From Nitratiruptor sp. YY08-10 (GTDB lineage Bacteria > Campylobacterota > Campylobacteria > Campylobacterales > Nitratiruptoraceae), in assembly GCF_016629565.1 (NCBI RefSeq), contig NZ_AP023057.1:806001-870000 (forward strand): DNA of 64,000 nt. Direction: 5' to 3'. How positions within the stretch are numbered: the first letter of the stretch is position 1; each line of letters opens with the position of its first letter. The translations under genes and the position numbers were made by a program. The notes under the pieces are model-generated. The model was not told the DNA's origin. It searched no databases and saw only the letters and a list, made by a program, of their open reading frames with translations. Positions 37,186 to 45,932 of the stretch are shown piece after piece.

Positions 37186-38949
37186 ATGCGTTTTCTATTA
37201 TACACCATTTTCATAGTTTCCTCGCTGTTGGCTTTTGGTTTTGTGGACCAGGAAGTCAAGATTGTCCCTGTTGAACAAGCCTACAAACCAAATCTACAAG
37301 TACAAAAAGATAAGATCAAAATAACTGTTCAGATGGCTCCCAAAGTCTATCTGTATCAAAAATATTTTAAGCTTATGCAGATTGAGCCGGAAAGAAAAGA
37401 GATTGCTATCAAAAAGTATCTTCCCAAACCGATAGAACTGCATGGAGAAAAGGTTTACGAGGGTAATCTTACTATTGCGATCCCAATACAGGAATTCGAT
37501 ACCGGTAAGATTAAGGTCGAATTTGATTATCAAGGGTGTAACGAAGTTGGCATCTGTTATCCTCCTCAGAAAAAAATATTTACATTTTCTATCCCAAATG
37601 CATCTCAAGAGAAAACAAAAAAGAGTGAAGAGCTCTCTGATGAGTTGTCGATAACACAAACACTAAAAACGCAGTCGATCGGTGTGATTCTTGCAACCTT
37701 TTTTGGATTTGGATTTTTGCTGGCACTCACTCCTTGTGTCTTTCCGATGTTTCCTATTCTTTCTTCGTTAATCGTTGGCGCGAAAAATATGAATACCAAA
37801 AAAGCGTTTCTCTATTCGGTTGTTTATGTATTGGCGATGTCTATTGCCTATACGATAGCAGGAGTGCTTGCCGGGTTATTTGGAGCAAATCTACAGGCAG
37901 CTTTGCAAAATCCTGTAGCGATTGTTCTGTTTGCCGCCGTCTTTGTAGCACTGGCTTTGAGTATGTTTGGGTTTTATGAAATAGGGCTTCCGGCTTCCTG
38001 GCAGACTAAAATAGCGCAAAAAAGTGATGAGGCTAGTCACAAGGGTGGATTAATCGGTGTAGCGATCATGGGTTTTCTTTCTGCATTGATCGTTGGGCCT
38101 TGTGTGGCTCCGCCACTGGCTGGAGCACTTATCTATATCGGTCAAACAGGCGATGCAATGCTTGGTGGAGCGGCTCTCTTTTTTATGAGCCTTGGGATGG
38201 GTATGCCACTGATATTGGTAGGTACTGGTGCTGGCAAACTCATGCCAAAACCAGGTGGATGGATGCAGGCGGTCAATGCTGTATTTGGCGTAGTGATGCT
38301 CGGTGTTGCCATCTGGATGCTGTCACGTATACTTCCTGATTCTATTTCTCTTTTCTTGTGGGCTATGCTTTTTATAGGAAGTGCAGTTTATATGAGAACT
38401 TTGGAAGGAATAGAAAAAGGTGCTCATTGGTTTGTGTATCTTAAGAAAAGCATTGGTATCGTTCTTTTTGTCTATGGGATCTTTTTGATGATTGGAAGTT
38501 TCACGGGAGCCAGCAACCCTTTGGATCCTTTGAAAGTTTTGAAAACGAAAGGAGCTATAACAGAGGTTTCAACATCACAAAAACCACTTTTTCAGGAGGT
38601 ACAAAGCTTTGATGAATTTCAAAAATTATTGAAAAATGCCGATAAACCGGTTGTTTTGGATTTTACCGCAAAATGGTGCGCAAGCTGTAAAGAGCTTGAA
38701 GAGATCACCTTTGCAGATCCAAAAGTACAGGCTGCATTACGAAAGGAATTCTTGGCTTTAAGGCTAGATGTGAGCGACAACTCAAAAGAAGATAAAGCTT
38801 TTATGAAGCGTTTTGGCATTTTTGGTCCACCGGCGATTCTCTTTTTTGATAAAAACGGTAAGGAGATACGCTCTCTTCGTATTGTGGGATTTAAGAATCC
38901 TAAAGAGTTTTTGAGTATACTTGAAGAAGTAAAAAGGAGATACCGATGA
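37186..38949 (+). CDS. dsbD: Thiol:disulfide interchange protein DsbD
   Basis: A 587-residue protein starting at ATG 37186 (AGGAG six bases upstream). After a signal peptide comes a periplasmic alpha domain (GCNEVGICYPPQ with the reactive cysteines), a membrane core with LTPCVFPMFPIL and VGPCVAPPLAG, and a C-terminal thioredoxin domain with WCASC. It carries electrons from cytoplasmic thioredoxin to periplasmic disulfides and apocytochromes. The downstream thioredoxin gene overlaps by four bases. Confidence 0.95.
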   Translation: MRFLLYTIFIVSSLLAFGFVDQEVKIVPVEQAYKPNLQVQKDKIKITVQMAPKVYLYQKYFKLMQIEPERKEIAIKKYLPKPIELHGEKVYEGNLTIAIPIQEFDTGKIKVEFDYQGCNEVGICYPPQKKIFTFSIPNASQEKTKKSEELSDELSITQTLKTQSIGVILATFFGFGFLLALTPCVFPMFPILSSLIVGAKNMNTKKAFLYSVVYVLAMSIAYTIAGVLAGLFGANLQAALQNPVAIVLFAAVFVALALSMFGFYEIGLPASWQTKIAQKSDEASHKGGLIGVAIMGFLSALIVGPCVAPPLAGALIYIGQTGDAMLGGAALFFMSLGMGMPLILVGTGAGKLMPKPGGWMQAVNAVFGVVMLGVAIWMLSRILPDSISLFLWAMLFIGSAVYMRTLEGIEKGAHWFVYLKKSIGIVLFVYGIFLMIGSFTGASNPLDPLKVLKTKGAITEVSTSQKPLFQEVQSFDEFQKLLKNADKPVVLDFTAKWCASCKELEEITFADPKVQAALRKEFLALRLDVSDNSKEDKAFMKRFGIFGPPAILFFDKNGKEIRSLRIVGFKNPKEFLSILEEVKRRYR

Positions 38950-39338
38950 AAAAGCTTTTAGTACTACTTTTTGCTGTTGCACTCTTTGCAGCAGAGTTTG
39001 ATTGGATAGAATCTTACGAAAAAGCGCTCAAACTTGCTAAAAAAGAGCATAAACCGATCATGGTGATGATCAGTCAAAAAAACTGTATCACATGCCAATA
39101 TATGGATGATGTGGCTTTTGAAAACGAAGAGCTGGCCGAATATGTCGAGAACAACTTTATTCCTTTAAAGATAAAACTTAAAGATGCTCCAAAATATAAT
39201 CTCAAAGCATATGGAACACCAACATTTTACTTTTTAAATGAAAAAGGAGAGAGACTTACAAGAGCACTGGTCGGTGGCGCTACGGCAAAAGTCTTTTTGG
39301 AAAAACTCAAAGAGATTAAGGAGAAGTATGCTCATTAA
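38946..39338 (+). CDS. Exported thioredoxin-fold protein
   Basis: A 130-residue protein with signal peptide MKKLLVLLFAVALFAA and a thioredoxin-like fold: SQKNCITCQYMDD holds a CxxC site (CITC), and the cis-proline region is YGTPTFYFL. It resembles SoxW/DsbD-gamma-like thioredoxins and is probably reduced by the adjacent DsbD. The stop overlaps the dihydroorotase-like gene by 11 bases. Confidence 0.87.
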   Translation: MKKLLVLLFAVALFAAEFDWIESYEKALKLAKKEHKPIMVMISQKNCITCQYMDDVAFENEELAEYVENNFIPLKIKLKDAPKYNLKAYGTPTFYFLNEKGERLTRALVGGATAKVFLEKLKEIKEKYAH

Positions 39339-40518
39339 AAATGCGCATATTGTTGATTTTGATAAAGAGCTTCAGGCAGACATTTTGATCAAAAACGGTC
39401 GAATCGAAAAGATAGGCACCGGATTTCGTGATGAAGAGGTAATTGATTGCAGCGGGAAAATGGTAATGCCCGGTCTGATAGATTTGAATGTACGCATACA
39501 TGACGATAAGATCAACTCCTCCAATCTTAAAAAATGCATCGATGAGTCCAGAAAAGGTGGTGTTACTACAATCGCCTTAGTACCTGATAGCGAGCCGCCT
39601 ATTTGCAATGAGATTGCACTGGATTTCATCTGTTCCCAGCAAACAAATGATGAAATCGTCCCAGTTGTATTGGCATTGCAAGACGAAGATAAACTCAGCG
39701 AGATATCGGTGCTTTTCAAGCACGGCGCAAAAGGAATCTATACAACTTCGGATATCAATCCGTACTTGATGGCTAGGGTTTTTGAGTATGCAAAAATGCT
39801 GCAAGTTCCAATCTTTATAGAGCCCAAAAACAGTGTTTTTCGAGATGTGGGTGTCATGAATGAAGGGAGAGTCTCATTTGAACTTGGTTTAGGAGGAATC
39901 GACAAACTCGAAGAGATTGCAGAAGTAGCCAAAATTATAGAATATAGTGAGCATTACGGTGTTGGTGTTTTATTTAAAAATGTCTCAACTGCAAAAAGTT
40001 TGGAAAGAATTGCAAAAAGCAGAAAGTGTTTTGCCGAGGTAAGTATTCACCATCTGCTTTTAAATGATGAGAGCTGCAAAGAGTACAATACATTGGCAAA
40101 AATATCGCCTCCATTACGTGAGGAGGAGGAGAGGGAAGCTTTGGTAAAAGCTTTGCAAGCTGGGAAAATCGATCTTTTGACATCACTGCATTCGCCAAAA
40201 TCGAATGTGCATAAAGATATCAGCTTTGATGAGGCAGCATTTGGCATATCATCCATTTCCTATTATCTCCCTTTACTCTATACCAAGTTGGTAAAGTCGA
40301 ATATCATAAAAGTTACAAAATTTGCAGAACTGACCAGTGCAAATCCGGCCTGCTTCATAGAAAAAAAAGTGGGACAGATAACTCCTGGATATGAAGCTGA
40401 TCTAGTGATATTTGATCCAAATGCAAAGACCAAAGTTGATGTACCGACTCTTTATGAAGAGGAGTTGGATGGAAAAGTAGAGGCGGTTATTAAAAAAGGG
40501 TCACTCATTGAGTTGTAA
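39328..40518 (+). CDS. Dihydroorotase-like protein without metal ligands (PyrC-prime/PyrX type)
   Basis: A 396-residue amidohydrolase-fold protein starting at ATG 39328. Overall dihydroorotase layout is kept (GKMVMPGLIDL, ANPACFIEKKVGQITPGYEADLVIFD). The metal-binding HxH after the first strand reads Asn54-Val-Arg56, and the catalytic Asp region near the end is LLTSLHSPKSN, lacking the TDHAPH pattern. It is therefore probably inactive. Such proteins act as structural partners of aspartate carbamoyltransferase in other bacteria. A true pyrC should exist elsewhere in the genome. Confidence 0.85.
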   Translation: MLIKNAHIVDFDKELQADILIKNGRIEKIGTGFRDEEVIDCSGKMVMPGLIDLNVRIHDDKINSSNLKKCIDESRKGGVTTIALVPDSEPPICNEIALDFICSQQTNDEIVPVVLALQDEDKLSEISVLFKHGAKGIYTTSDINPYLMARVFEYAKMLQVPIFIEPKNSVFRDVGVMNEGRVSFELGLGGIDKLEEIAEVAKIIEYSEHYGVGVLFKNVSTAKSLERIAKSRKCFAEVSIHHLLLNDESCKEYNTLAKISPPLREEEEREALVKALQAGKIDLLTSLHSPKSNVHKDISFDEAAFGISSISYYLPLLYTKLVKSNIIKVTKFAELTSANPACFIEKKVGQITPGYEADLVIFDPNAKTKVDVPTLYEEELDGKVEAVIKKGSLIEL

Positions 40519-41358
40519 AGGATTGTGAACGAAAAAGAGGCCTATTGCCGATGAAATGGCAGTAATCATAAAAAAGAGGAAACTAAAAGCGATACCGGTT
40601 GATGGATCTTGATGAAGAAGTTTCAGACCATACAAAAAGGTAAACTCTCTTGCTCCGACACCGCCTATAGTCAAAGGCAAAACCGCAACGACACTTGAGA
40701 TAAGAAAGAGTGTGAGATAGTCTATGAGATGCTGCGAAATTCCAAGAGCGTACACTAAAGAGAAAGCGCAAAGGAGTTGCAGTATCTGGACTGAGAGTCC
40801 AAGCAGCGTGGTTTGAACGATGTAGGTAAGAAACCTTTTGAAAATCGTTTTATGTAAGAATAAAAAGATTGGATAGACCAAAATGGCTCCTGCCAAAGCC
40901 AACCATGCAAGCGGCGGGTAGAGAGCAGCATAGCTACTGAAAAGAAAAAGAGTACCGGCAAGAAATAACAAAGCGGCAAGTCCGCTTAATCGATCGAGCA
41001 GTGTAGCCTGGATAAGCTCTTTGACTCCAGGCGCATGAACTTTTTGCAACAGATAGATTTTATATCCATCTCCACCGATGCCACCCGGTAAAAAGAGGTT
41101 GTAAAACATTCCCACATAGTATAAAATCAGTGCATCTTTCTCTTTCAGATAGACTCCTATATCTTTAAAATAGTAGTTGAGGCGAACAGAGCTGATAATT
41201 TTTGAGAGATTGAAAAAGACAAATGCTGCAAGAAGCCACCATGGATTGCTTTTTTGCAGTGTAGCGAGCAGTTTATTGATATCGATTTGAGAAAGAACGA
41301 AAAGAAGAAGGCCAAAAGAGATGCCGATTTTAAGAAATGTCTTGATTTTTTTTCTCAA
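40501..41358 (-). CDS. Flippase-like/LPG-synthase-TM-domain membrane protein
   Basis: A 285-residue multi-span protein of the YbhN/AglD2 family (lysylphosphatidylglycerol synthase TM region). Typical loops: FFNLSKIISSVRLNYYF, MFYNLFLPGGIGGDGYKIYLL, LPLTIGGVGAREFTFLYG. Family members associate with lipid-linked sugar or hopanoid export. It is last in a four-gene set with a GT2 transferase, PAP2 phosphatase and GT39 transferase. Start overlaps the GT2 stop by four bases. Confidence 0.85.
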   Translation of the reverse strand: MRKKIKTFLKIGISFGLLLFVLSQIDINKLLATLQKSNPWWLLAAFVFFNLSKIISSVRLNYYFKDIGVYLKEKDALILYYVGMFYNLFLPGGIGGDGYKIYLLQKVHAPGVKELIQATLLDRLSGLAALLFLAGTLFLFSSYAALYPPLAWLALAGAILVYPIFLFLHKTIFKRFLTYIVQTTLLGLSVQILQLLCAFSLVYALGISQHLIDYLTLFLISSVVAVLPLTIGGVGAREFTFLYGLKLLHQDPSTGIAFSFLFFMITAISSAIGLFFVHNPLQLNE

Positions 41359-42293
41359 GATTTTGAGCCTTCATAAATCTCTTTGATCACATAAGGCTTT
41401 TTATTTTGCGATTCATAATAGGTTCGCATCATGATTTCTGCCAAAAATCCTGTAGTGATCAGTTGGATACCGCCAAGAGTAAGCATAACTCCGAGTATCA
41501 AAAGGGGTCGTCCACCGATGTCGTGGCCAAAAAGTTTGAGCATAAAGAGATAGAAATTGATAAGCATTCCTATCCCAAACATACCAAATCCGAGGGTTCC
41601 AAAAAGATGCATCGGTTTTGTGCCATATTTTTGAAAAAAGAGCATAAGCATCAAATCACTGATGACTTTAAATGTTCTGCCAATTCCATATTTACTTTCC
41701 CCATGTAGTCTAGGGTGGTGGCGCACATCCATCTCTGTCATTTTCGCACCATACAGTTTCGCAAGGACTGGAATGAACCGATGAAGCTCACCATAAAGCC
41801 CCAAGTTTTTAGCCACATCCTTTTTAAAAAGCTTCAGCGTACATCCATAGTCGTGCAGATAGACTCCTGTACTTCGTCGAATGATCCAGTTGGCGATTTT
41901 GCTGGGGATTTTGCGAAGGACCAATCCATCTTGTCGATTGGCTCGAACGCCTGCAACCACATCCCAACCTTCGTTTTGCATCTTTTCCAGCATCAACGGG
42001 ATATCTCTTGGATCGTTTTGCAAATCTCCATCGATTGTCGCTATCACATCTCCGGTGGCCGCATCGATACCCGCAGCCATGGCGAGACTTTGACCAAAGT
42101 TTCTATTAAATACGATCAGTTTTGTTCTTTCATCGGCTAGCTCTTTGATCTTTTCGACAGTTCCATCCGTTGAACCGTCATCGACGAAAATAAGTTCATA
42201 GTCTAAACCTTGCAATGCTTCTTTTAAAGCTTTCATCAAAGGTTCGATATTTTCTTCTTCATTCATAACCGGTATGACCACCGAAAGTTTCAT
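41355..42293 (-). CDS. GT2 polyprenyl-phosphate glycosyltransferase (ArnC/DPM1-like)
   Basis: A 312-residue protein starting at ATG 42293 (AAAGGAAA upstream). GT-A catalytic domain: SVVIPVMNEEENIEPL, FVDDGSTDGT, FNRNFGQSLAMAAG, ATIDGDLQNDP (DxD-equivalent), and LKLFKKDVA. Two membrane helices at the C-terminus (GTLGFGMFGIGMLINFYLF and LLILGVMLTLGGIQLI). Such enzymes load a sugar onto undecaprenyl phosphate; the sugar is not predictable. It overlaps the PAP2 gene by 35 bases. Confidence 0.9.
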   Translation of the reverse strand: MKLSVVIPVMNEEENIEPLMKALKEALQGLDYELIFVDDGSTDGTVEKIKELADERTKLIVFNRNFGQSLAMAAGIDAATGDVIATIDGDLQNDPRDIPLMLEKMQNEGWDVVAGVRANRQDGLVLRKIPSKIANWIIRRSTGVYLHDYGCTLKLFKKDVAKNLGLYGELHRFIPVLAKLYGAKMTEMDVRHHPRLHGESKYGIGRTFKVISDLMLMLFFQKYGTKPMHLFGTLGFGMFGIGMLINFYLFMLKLFGHDIGGRPLLILGVMLTLGGIQLITTGFLAEIMMRTYYESQNKKPYVIKEIYEGSKS

Positions 42294-42927
42294 GCTGTTT
42301 CCTTTCAAAAAGTAGGTAATATACAATAATACTGACAAAATATACGACAACTGCGCTGCAGTAGACGTCACTCAAAAAATGTCCTCCCTGTGCGATACGC
42401 ACAAGCCCTACAACGCTTCCCCAAATTATAGCAAGAGCAGCAATTATTTTTCTTTTTCTTCCCCGAAAAAGAGGGATAAGGGCTAAGAAATAAAAGGCTG
42501 CTGCGGCATGCCCACTGCTAAAGGAGCAGTTTTTTTTGCACTGATCGGCAATTTGCAGTGCCGGCGTGAACTTTTTCGTTCCTCCAAACTGTTCGATCTG
42601 AGAAGGTCTGGCTCTTCCAAAATGGTTTTTAAAGACAACATTGACGATAAGTCCTGGTCCTATGAGTAGAACAAGCAGGAGGTATACCAAAATTTTTTTG
42701 CTAATCCACTCCTTTTTAAAAAGAAGTTCTATAACAAAAAGCATGAAAATGGCAAGAGTGAAAAGTGTGATGAGAATCATTGTAGCTTTATAGATGATAT
42801 GAAGCATGTATTGGTCTTTTAGGAAAAAGATCCCATTTTTGAAAAAAAGAGAAGAGAACCACAGATCAATTTGGGGAAAAAGCCAAAAGATGAAACATCC
42901 TGCAATCAACAGTCCAACTATTCTCAC
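42259..42927 (-). CDS. PAP2-family membrane phosphatase
   Basis: A 222-residue membrane protein with the three PAP2 motifs: KNHFGRARP, CSFSSGHAA and RIAQGGHFLSD. Five or six hydrophobic segments. Homologues remove phosphate from lipid A, undecaprenyl pyrophosphate or phosphatidylglycerol phosphate (LpxE/LpxF/PgpB types). Its place beside ArnC-like and ArnT-like enzymes suggests lipid A remodelling or carrier recycling. Confidence 0.88.
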   Translation of the reverse strand: MRIVGLLIAGCFIFWLFPQIDLWFSSLFFKNGIFFLKDQYMLHIIYKATMILITLFTLAIFMLFVIELLFKKEWISKKILVYLLLVLLIGPGLIVNVVFKNHFGRARPSQIEQFGGTKKFTPALQIADQCKKNCSFSSGHAAAAFYFLALIPLFRGRKRKIIAALAIIWGSVVGLVRIAQGGHFLSDVYCSAVVVYFVSIIVYYLLFERKQHETFGGHTGYE

Positions 42928-44366
42928 TGGTAGCCTTTGAATTGTTTCAGATAATAGACATAATAGACTCGCTTGTAATCTTTATACAGAGGTATTTCTA
43001 TTTTTGCCAACAGCTTCGAATTTTTAAAATATTTTGCGGCTTTATTTATCGGAAATTTTGTGATGTAGATAAAATCCTCGCCTTTATGTTTTTGCAAATC
43101 TGTTGTTAAGTGAAATTGACTTCCTATGTGATGGGTGGGATTGAGCATCACTGCGTCAAATGGGTGGGGCTTGAGGTAGTAGATCATCTCGGCCATTGTC
43201 GTTCTATCATCAAATAACAGCTTTGTCTTTGGATATTTTTGTACGATGGATTGAAGTTTTTGAGCCAGTTGATGAAATCCGGTAACTCTTTTGTATGGAT
43301 CATTTTTTTTCGTAAGTTCTATATGGAATGTGTGAGTCAATGCATGGTAATGATAAAAGATAAGTGCCAATACAATATTAACCAATATACCTAGCTTTAA
43401 CAGTTTTGTATGATGCCTATGGAGCAAATAGGCTACGACTAAAAGAGTGGCTGCTACATATGTGGGAGCAGCCCAGTTGGCCAATGCTTTGGACAGAAAA
43501 GCTTGAAAAGAGATTATTGCTAAAAAAGGTATGGCGAATGCATACAAAAGTTTGTATCGATTGTCGATCATTTTAGGACGAACAATGAGATACAAAAAAA
43601 CACCGAAAAAGATGGGACCAAACACAAAAAACTGTGCACCTAGAAATTCGAAGAGTTTATCGAGATGAAAATGGGAACTTTGATCAATTTCACTCAAATT
43701 TTTGGTATGGACGAATGTGATGAATTGATGTCGAGCATTCCATATCAGATTTGGCAGGTAAATCAGTGCTGCAAGAACCATAGTAATATAGAGTTTCGGA
43801 TTTTTGAGATGGCGGCTTCGTATCCAAAGAAGATAGAAAAAGACACTCAAGACAAAAATTATCATCGTATATTTGGTGAGTAATCCACATCCTGCAAACA
43901 AAGCTGCTCCAAGCCAATATTTCCAGCTGTCACTTTCCAAAGCTTTTATGAAAAAAAGAAGCGTTGTACTCCAAAAAAAGAGAAGTAGTACATCTGTAGA
44001 AATGATCATAGAACTCAGTGATACTGCAGGAAGTGTAATGTAAGCAACTCCGCTCCAAAATCCTACGCTCTCATCAAAGAGTTTTTTCCCGATCAAGTAG
44101 ATGATTATTGCACTAAGAGGATGAAAAATGAGTGCCGGGAGTTTGATACAGATTTGCGAATCACCGCAAAAGGATGTAAAGAGCGCTATTATCCATGCGA
44201 TCATAGGAGGCTTCGAGTAGTAGCCAAAACTTAAGTTTTTGCTCCATTCCCAGTAATATGCTTCGTCGACGTATAGATCAATCTGTGCGTTTAGTAGCAC
44301 AAAAAATCTGTAGATTTGTATTATAATGATAATGATTAAGAGTTTTTTGAAGTTGCTCTTAGGCAT
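42924..44366 (-). CDS. GT39-family (ArnT-like) membrane glycosyltransferase
   Basis: A 480-residue polytopic protein. The first periplasmic loop has YVDEAYYWEWSKNLSFGYYSKPPMIAW with the catalytic DE pair of the PMT_2/ArnT family. About ten hydrophobic helices follow, then a soluble C-terminal domain from about residue 350. ArnT enzymes transfer a sugar from undecaprenyl phosphate to lipid A; related ones glycosylate proteins or phospholipids. It is the first gene of the set and overlaps the PAP2 gene by four bases. Confidence 0.88.
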   Translation of the reverse strand: MPKSNFKKLLIIIIIIQIYRFFVLLNAQIDLYVDEAYYWEWSKNLSFGYYSKPPMIAWIIALFTSFCGDSQICIKLPALIFHPLSAIIIYLIGKKLFDESVGFWSGVAYITLPAVSLSSMIISTDVLLLFFWSTTLLFFIKALESDSWKYWLGAALFAGCGLLTKYTMIIFVLSVFFYLLWIRSRHLKNPKLYITMVLAALIYLPNLIWNARHQFITFVHTKNLSEIDQSSHFHLDKLFEFLGAQFFVFGPIFFGVFLYLIVRPKMIDNRYKLLYAFAIPFLAIISFQAFLSKALANWAAPTYVAATLLVVAYLLHRHHTKLLKLGILVNIVLALIFYHYHALTHTFHIELTKKNDPYKRVTGFHQLAQKLQSIVQKYPKTKLLFDDRTTMAEMIYYLKPHPFDAVMLNPTHHIGSQFHLTTDLQKHKGEDFIYITKFPINKAAKYFKNSKLLAKIEIPLYKDYKRVYYVYYLKQFKGYQ

Positions 44367-44415
44367 AAAAAACCTTGATTATTTTGATGCAATTATACAC
44401 AAATAGGAGTGATTC

Positions 44416-45210
44416 ATGAAACGGATGATGAGTGTTGCCGGAGCATTTTATCCAGCAGAGTGTGGATCAATTGAGAGTATGATAGCGCAATTCAACTCCA
44501 TTTTGGACAAAGCGATAGAAGATCAAAGCTATTTTTCTTTGAGACCTAGAGCGATTATTTCCCCACATGCCGGGTATGTGTACAGCGGATTTACGGCCAA
44601 TGTCGCCCATAGGCTCTTGCAAAATACAGATGCTAAGAGAGTAGTTGTCATAGGTCCTAGTCATAGAGTTTATTTCAGTGGTGTAAGTGGGAGTTTTTAT
44701 GACGCTTTCGAGACGCCTTGTGGAGATCTTTTGATTGATAGGACCTATTTAGAAATGCTGGCACAAAAATATGGTATCGGTTTTGTACCCGAAGCCCATC
44801 AAGAACACAGCACTGAAGTGCAAATGCCTTTTATTCATCACTATTTGCCGGATGCCAGGGTAATTGAGCTGGTCTATGGGGATGTGGATCCAAGAAATGT
44901 TGCCATGATATGTGAAGAGGTATTGAGTGATCCTCAAAATGTTGTGGTTATCAGTACAGATTTAAGCCACTACTATCCTCTTTCCAAAGCAAAAGAGCTT
45001 GATATGCACTGTTTGCAAGGGGTTGCTGAGCTTGATGTTGCAGAACTCCATAACGGCTGTGAAGCTTGCGGAAAAATCGGAGTAGAAGCAATTGTTTTAG
45101 CCGCAAAAGATCTAGGACTAAAACCTAGGATTTTGGATTATAGAACCAGTGCCGATGCAAGTGGAGATACAAGTTCCGTAGTTGGATATATGAGTGCGGC
45201 ATTTCTTTAA
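44416..45210 (+). CDS. MEMO1-family protein (AmmeMemoRadiSam system B)
   Basis: A 264-residue MEMO-family protein, related in fold to extradiol dioxygenases. Conserved AGAFYPAEC, SPHAGYVYSGFTA, VIGPSHRVYF, EHSTEVQMPFIHHYLPD and STDLSHYYPL hold the metal-type residues. In many bacteria and archaea it is encoded with AMMECR1 and a radical SAM enzyme; neither is visible here. An AGGAGTG site precedes ATG. The 3' end overlaps truA by four bases on the opposite strand. Confidence 0.9.
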   Translation: MKRMMSVAGAFYPAECGSIESMIAQFNSILDKAIEDQSYFSLRPRAIISPHAGYVYSGFTANVAHRLLQNTDAKRVVVIGPSHRVYFSGVSGSFYDAFETPCGDLLIDRTYLEMLAQKYGIGFVPEAHQEHSTEVQMPFIHHYLPDARVIELVYGDVDPRNVAMICEEVLSDPQNVVVISTDLSHYYPLSKAKELDMHCLQGVAELDVAELHNGCEACGKIGVEAIVLAAKDLGLKPRILDYRTSADASGDTSSVVGYMSAAFL

Positions 45211-45932
45211 TAGATAATTTTACACAGATAAAGGCCATTGGGGGGAGCCAGGGTTGAGGTATATCGTTCTTTGCAGGCAAGCTGATCGATTATCTGCTCA
45301 GGTTTGAGCTCTCCTTTGCCAAGTTTTATCAAAGCATCCATGATAAGCCGGATTTGTGCTCGTAAAAATCCGTCTCCTTCAAAATAAAGAACATATAAGT
45401 CATCTTTTTCATACAGAGCCGTTTTAAAGATCCTTCGCAAAGAACTTTTTGTATCACTGCCTGTTTTCATGAAATAGGCAAAATCATGCTGTCCCTCAAA
45501 AAGGGAAATATTCTTTTTTATTGTCTCTATATCGAGATTGGAAACATAATGTACGTAAGCATTTTCAAATACACTTGGTTTACTTTTTTTCAAAAGATAT
45601 CGGTAAGCTCTTCGTTTTGCACTGTATCGTGCGTGGAAATCATTTGGTGCCGATACGACTCTTTTGATGTGGATATAGGGGTGCAGTGTGTTATTGAGCC
45701 GTGTTTGGAGTCTTTCAAGATCGCTCCAATATGAGGGAAGGTCGAAATGGATCACCTGAGCAGTTGCATGGACGCCCTTGTCGGTCCTTCCGCTTCCGAC
45801 TATTTTGCTTTCTATTCCTACCCGATGCAAAGCATTATAAAGATGATGCATGACGGTATTTGTCGTATGCTTTTGTATCTGAAATCCGTCGAATCTGCTG
45901 CCATCATAAGAGATTACCGCTTTAATGCGCAT
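45207..45932 (-). CDS. truA: tRNA pseudouridine(38-40) synthase
   Basis: A 241-residue TruA: SYDGSRFDGFQIQKHTTN at the N-terminus, the catalytic Asp in GSGRTDKGVHATAQVIHFD, FHARYSAKRRAYRY and FEGDGFLRAQIRLIMDALI. It modifies uridines in the anticodon arm. It is the last gene of the long minus-strand array and shares one base with the upstream permease gene stop. Confidence 0.96.
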   Translation of the reverse strand: MRIKAVISYDGSRFDGFQIQKHTTNTVMHHLYNALHRVGIESKIVGSGRTDKGVHATAQVIHFDLPSYWSDLERLQTRLNNTLHPYIHIKRVVSAPNDFHARYSAKRRAYRYLLKKSKPSVFENAYVHYVSNLDIETIKKNISLFEGQHDFAYFMKTGSDTKSSLRRIFKTALYEKDDLYVLYFEGDGFLRAQIRLIMDALIKLGKGELKPEQIIDQLACKERYTSTLAPPNGLYLCKIIY

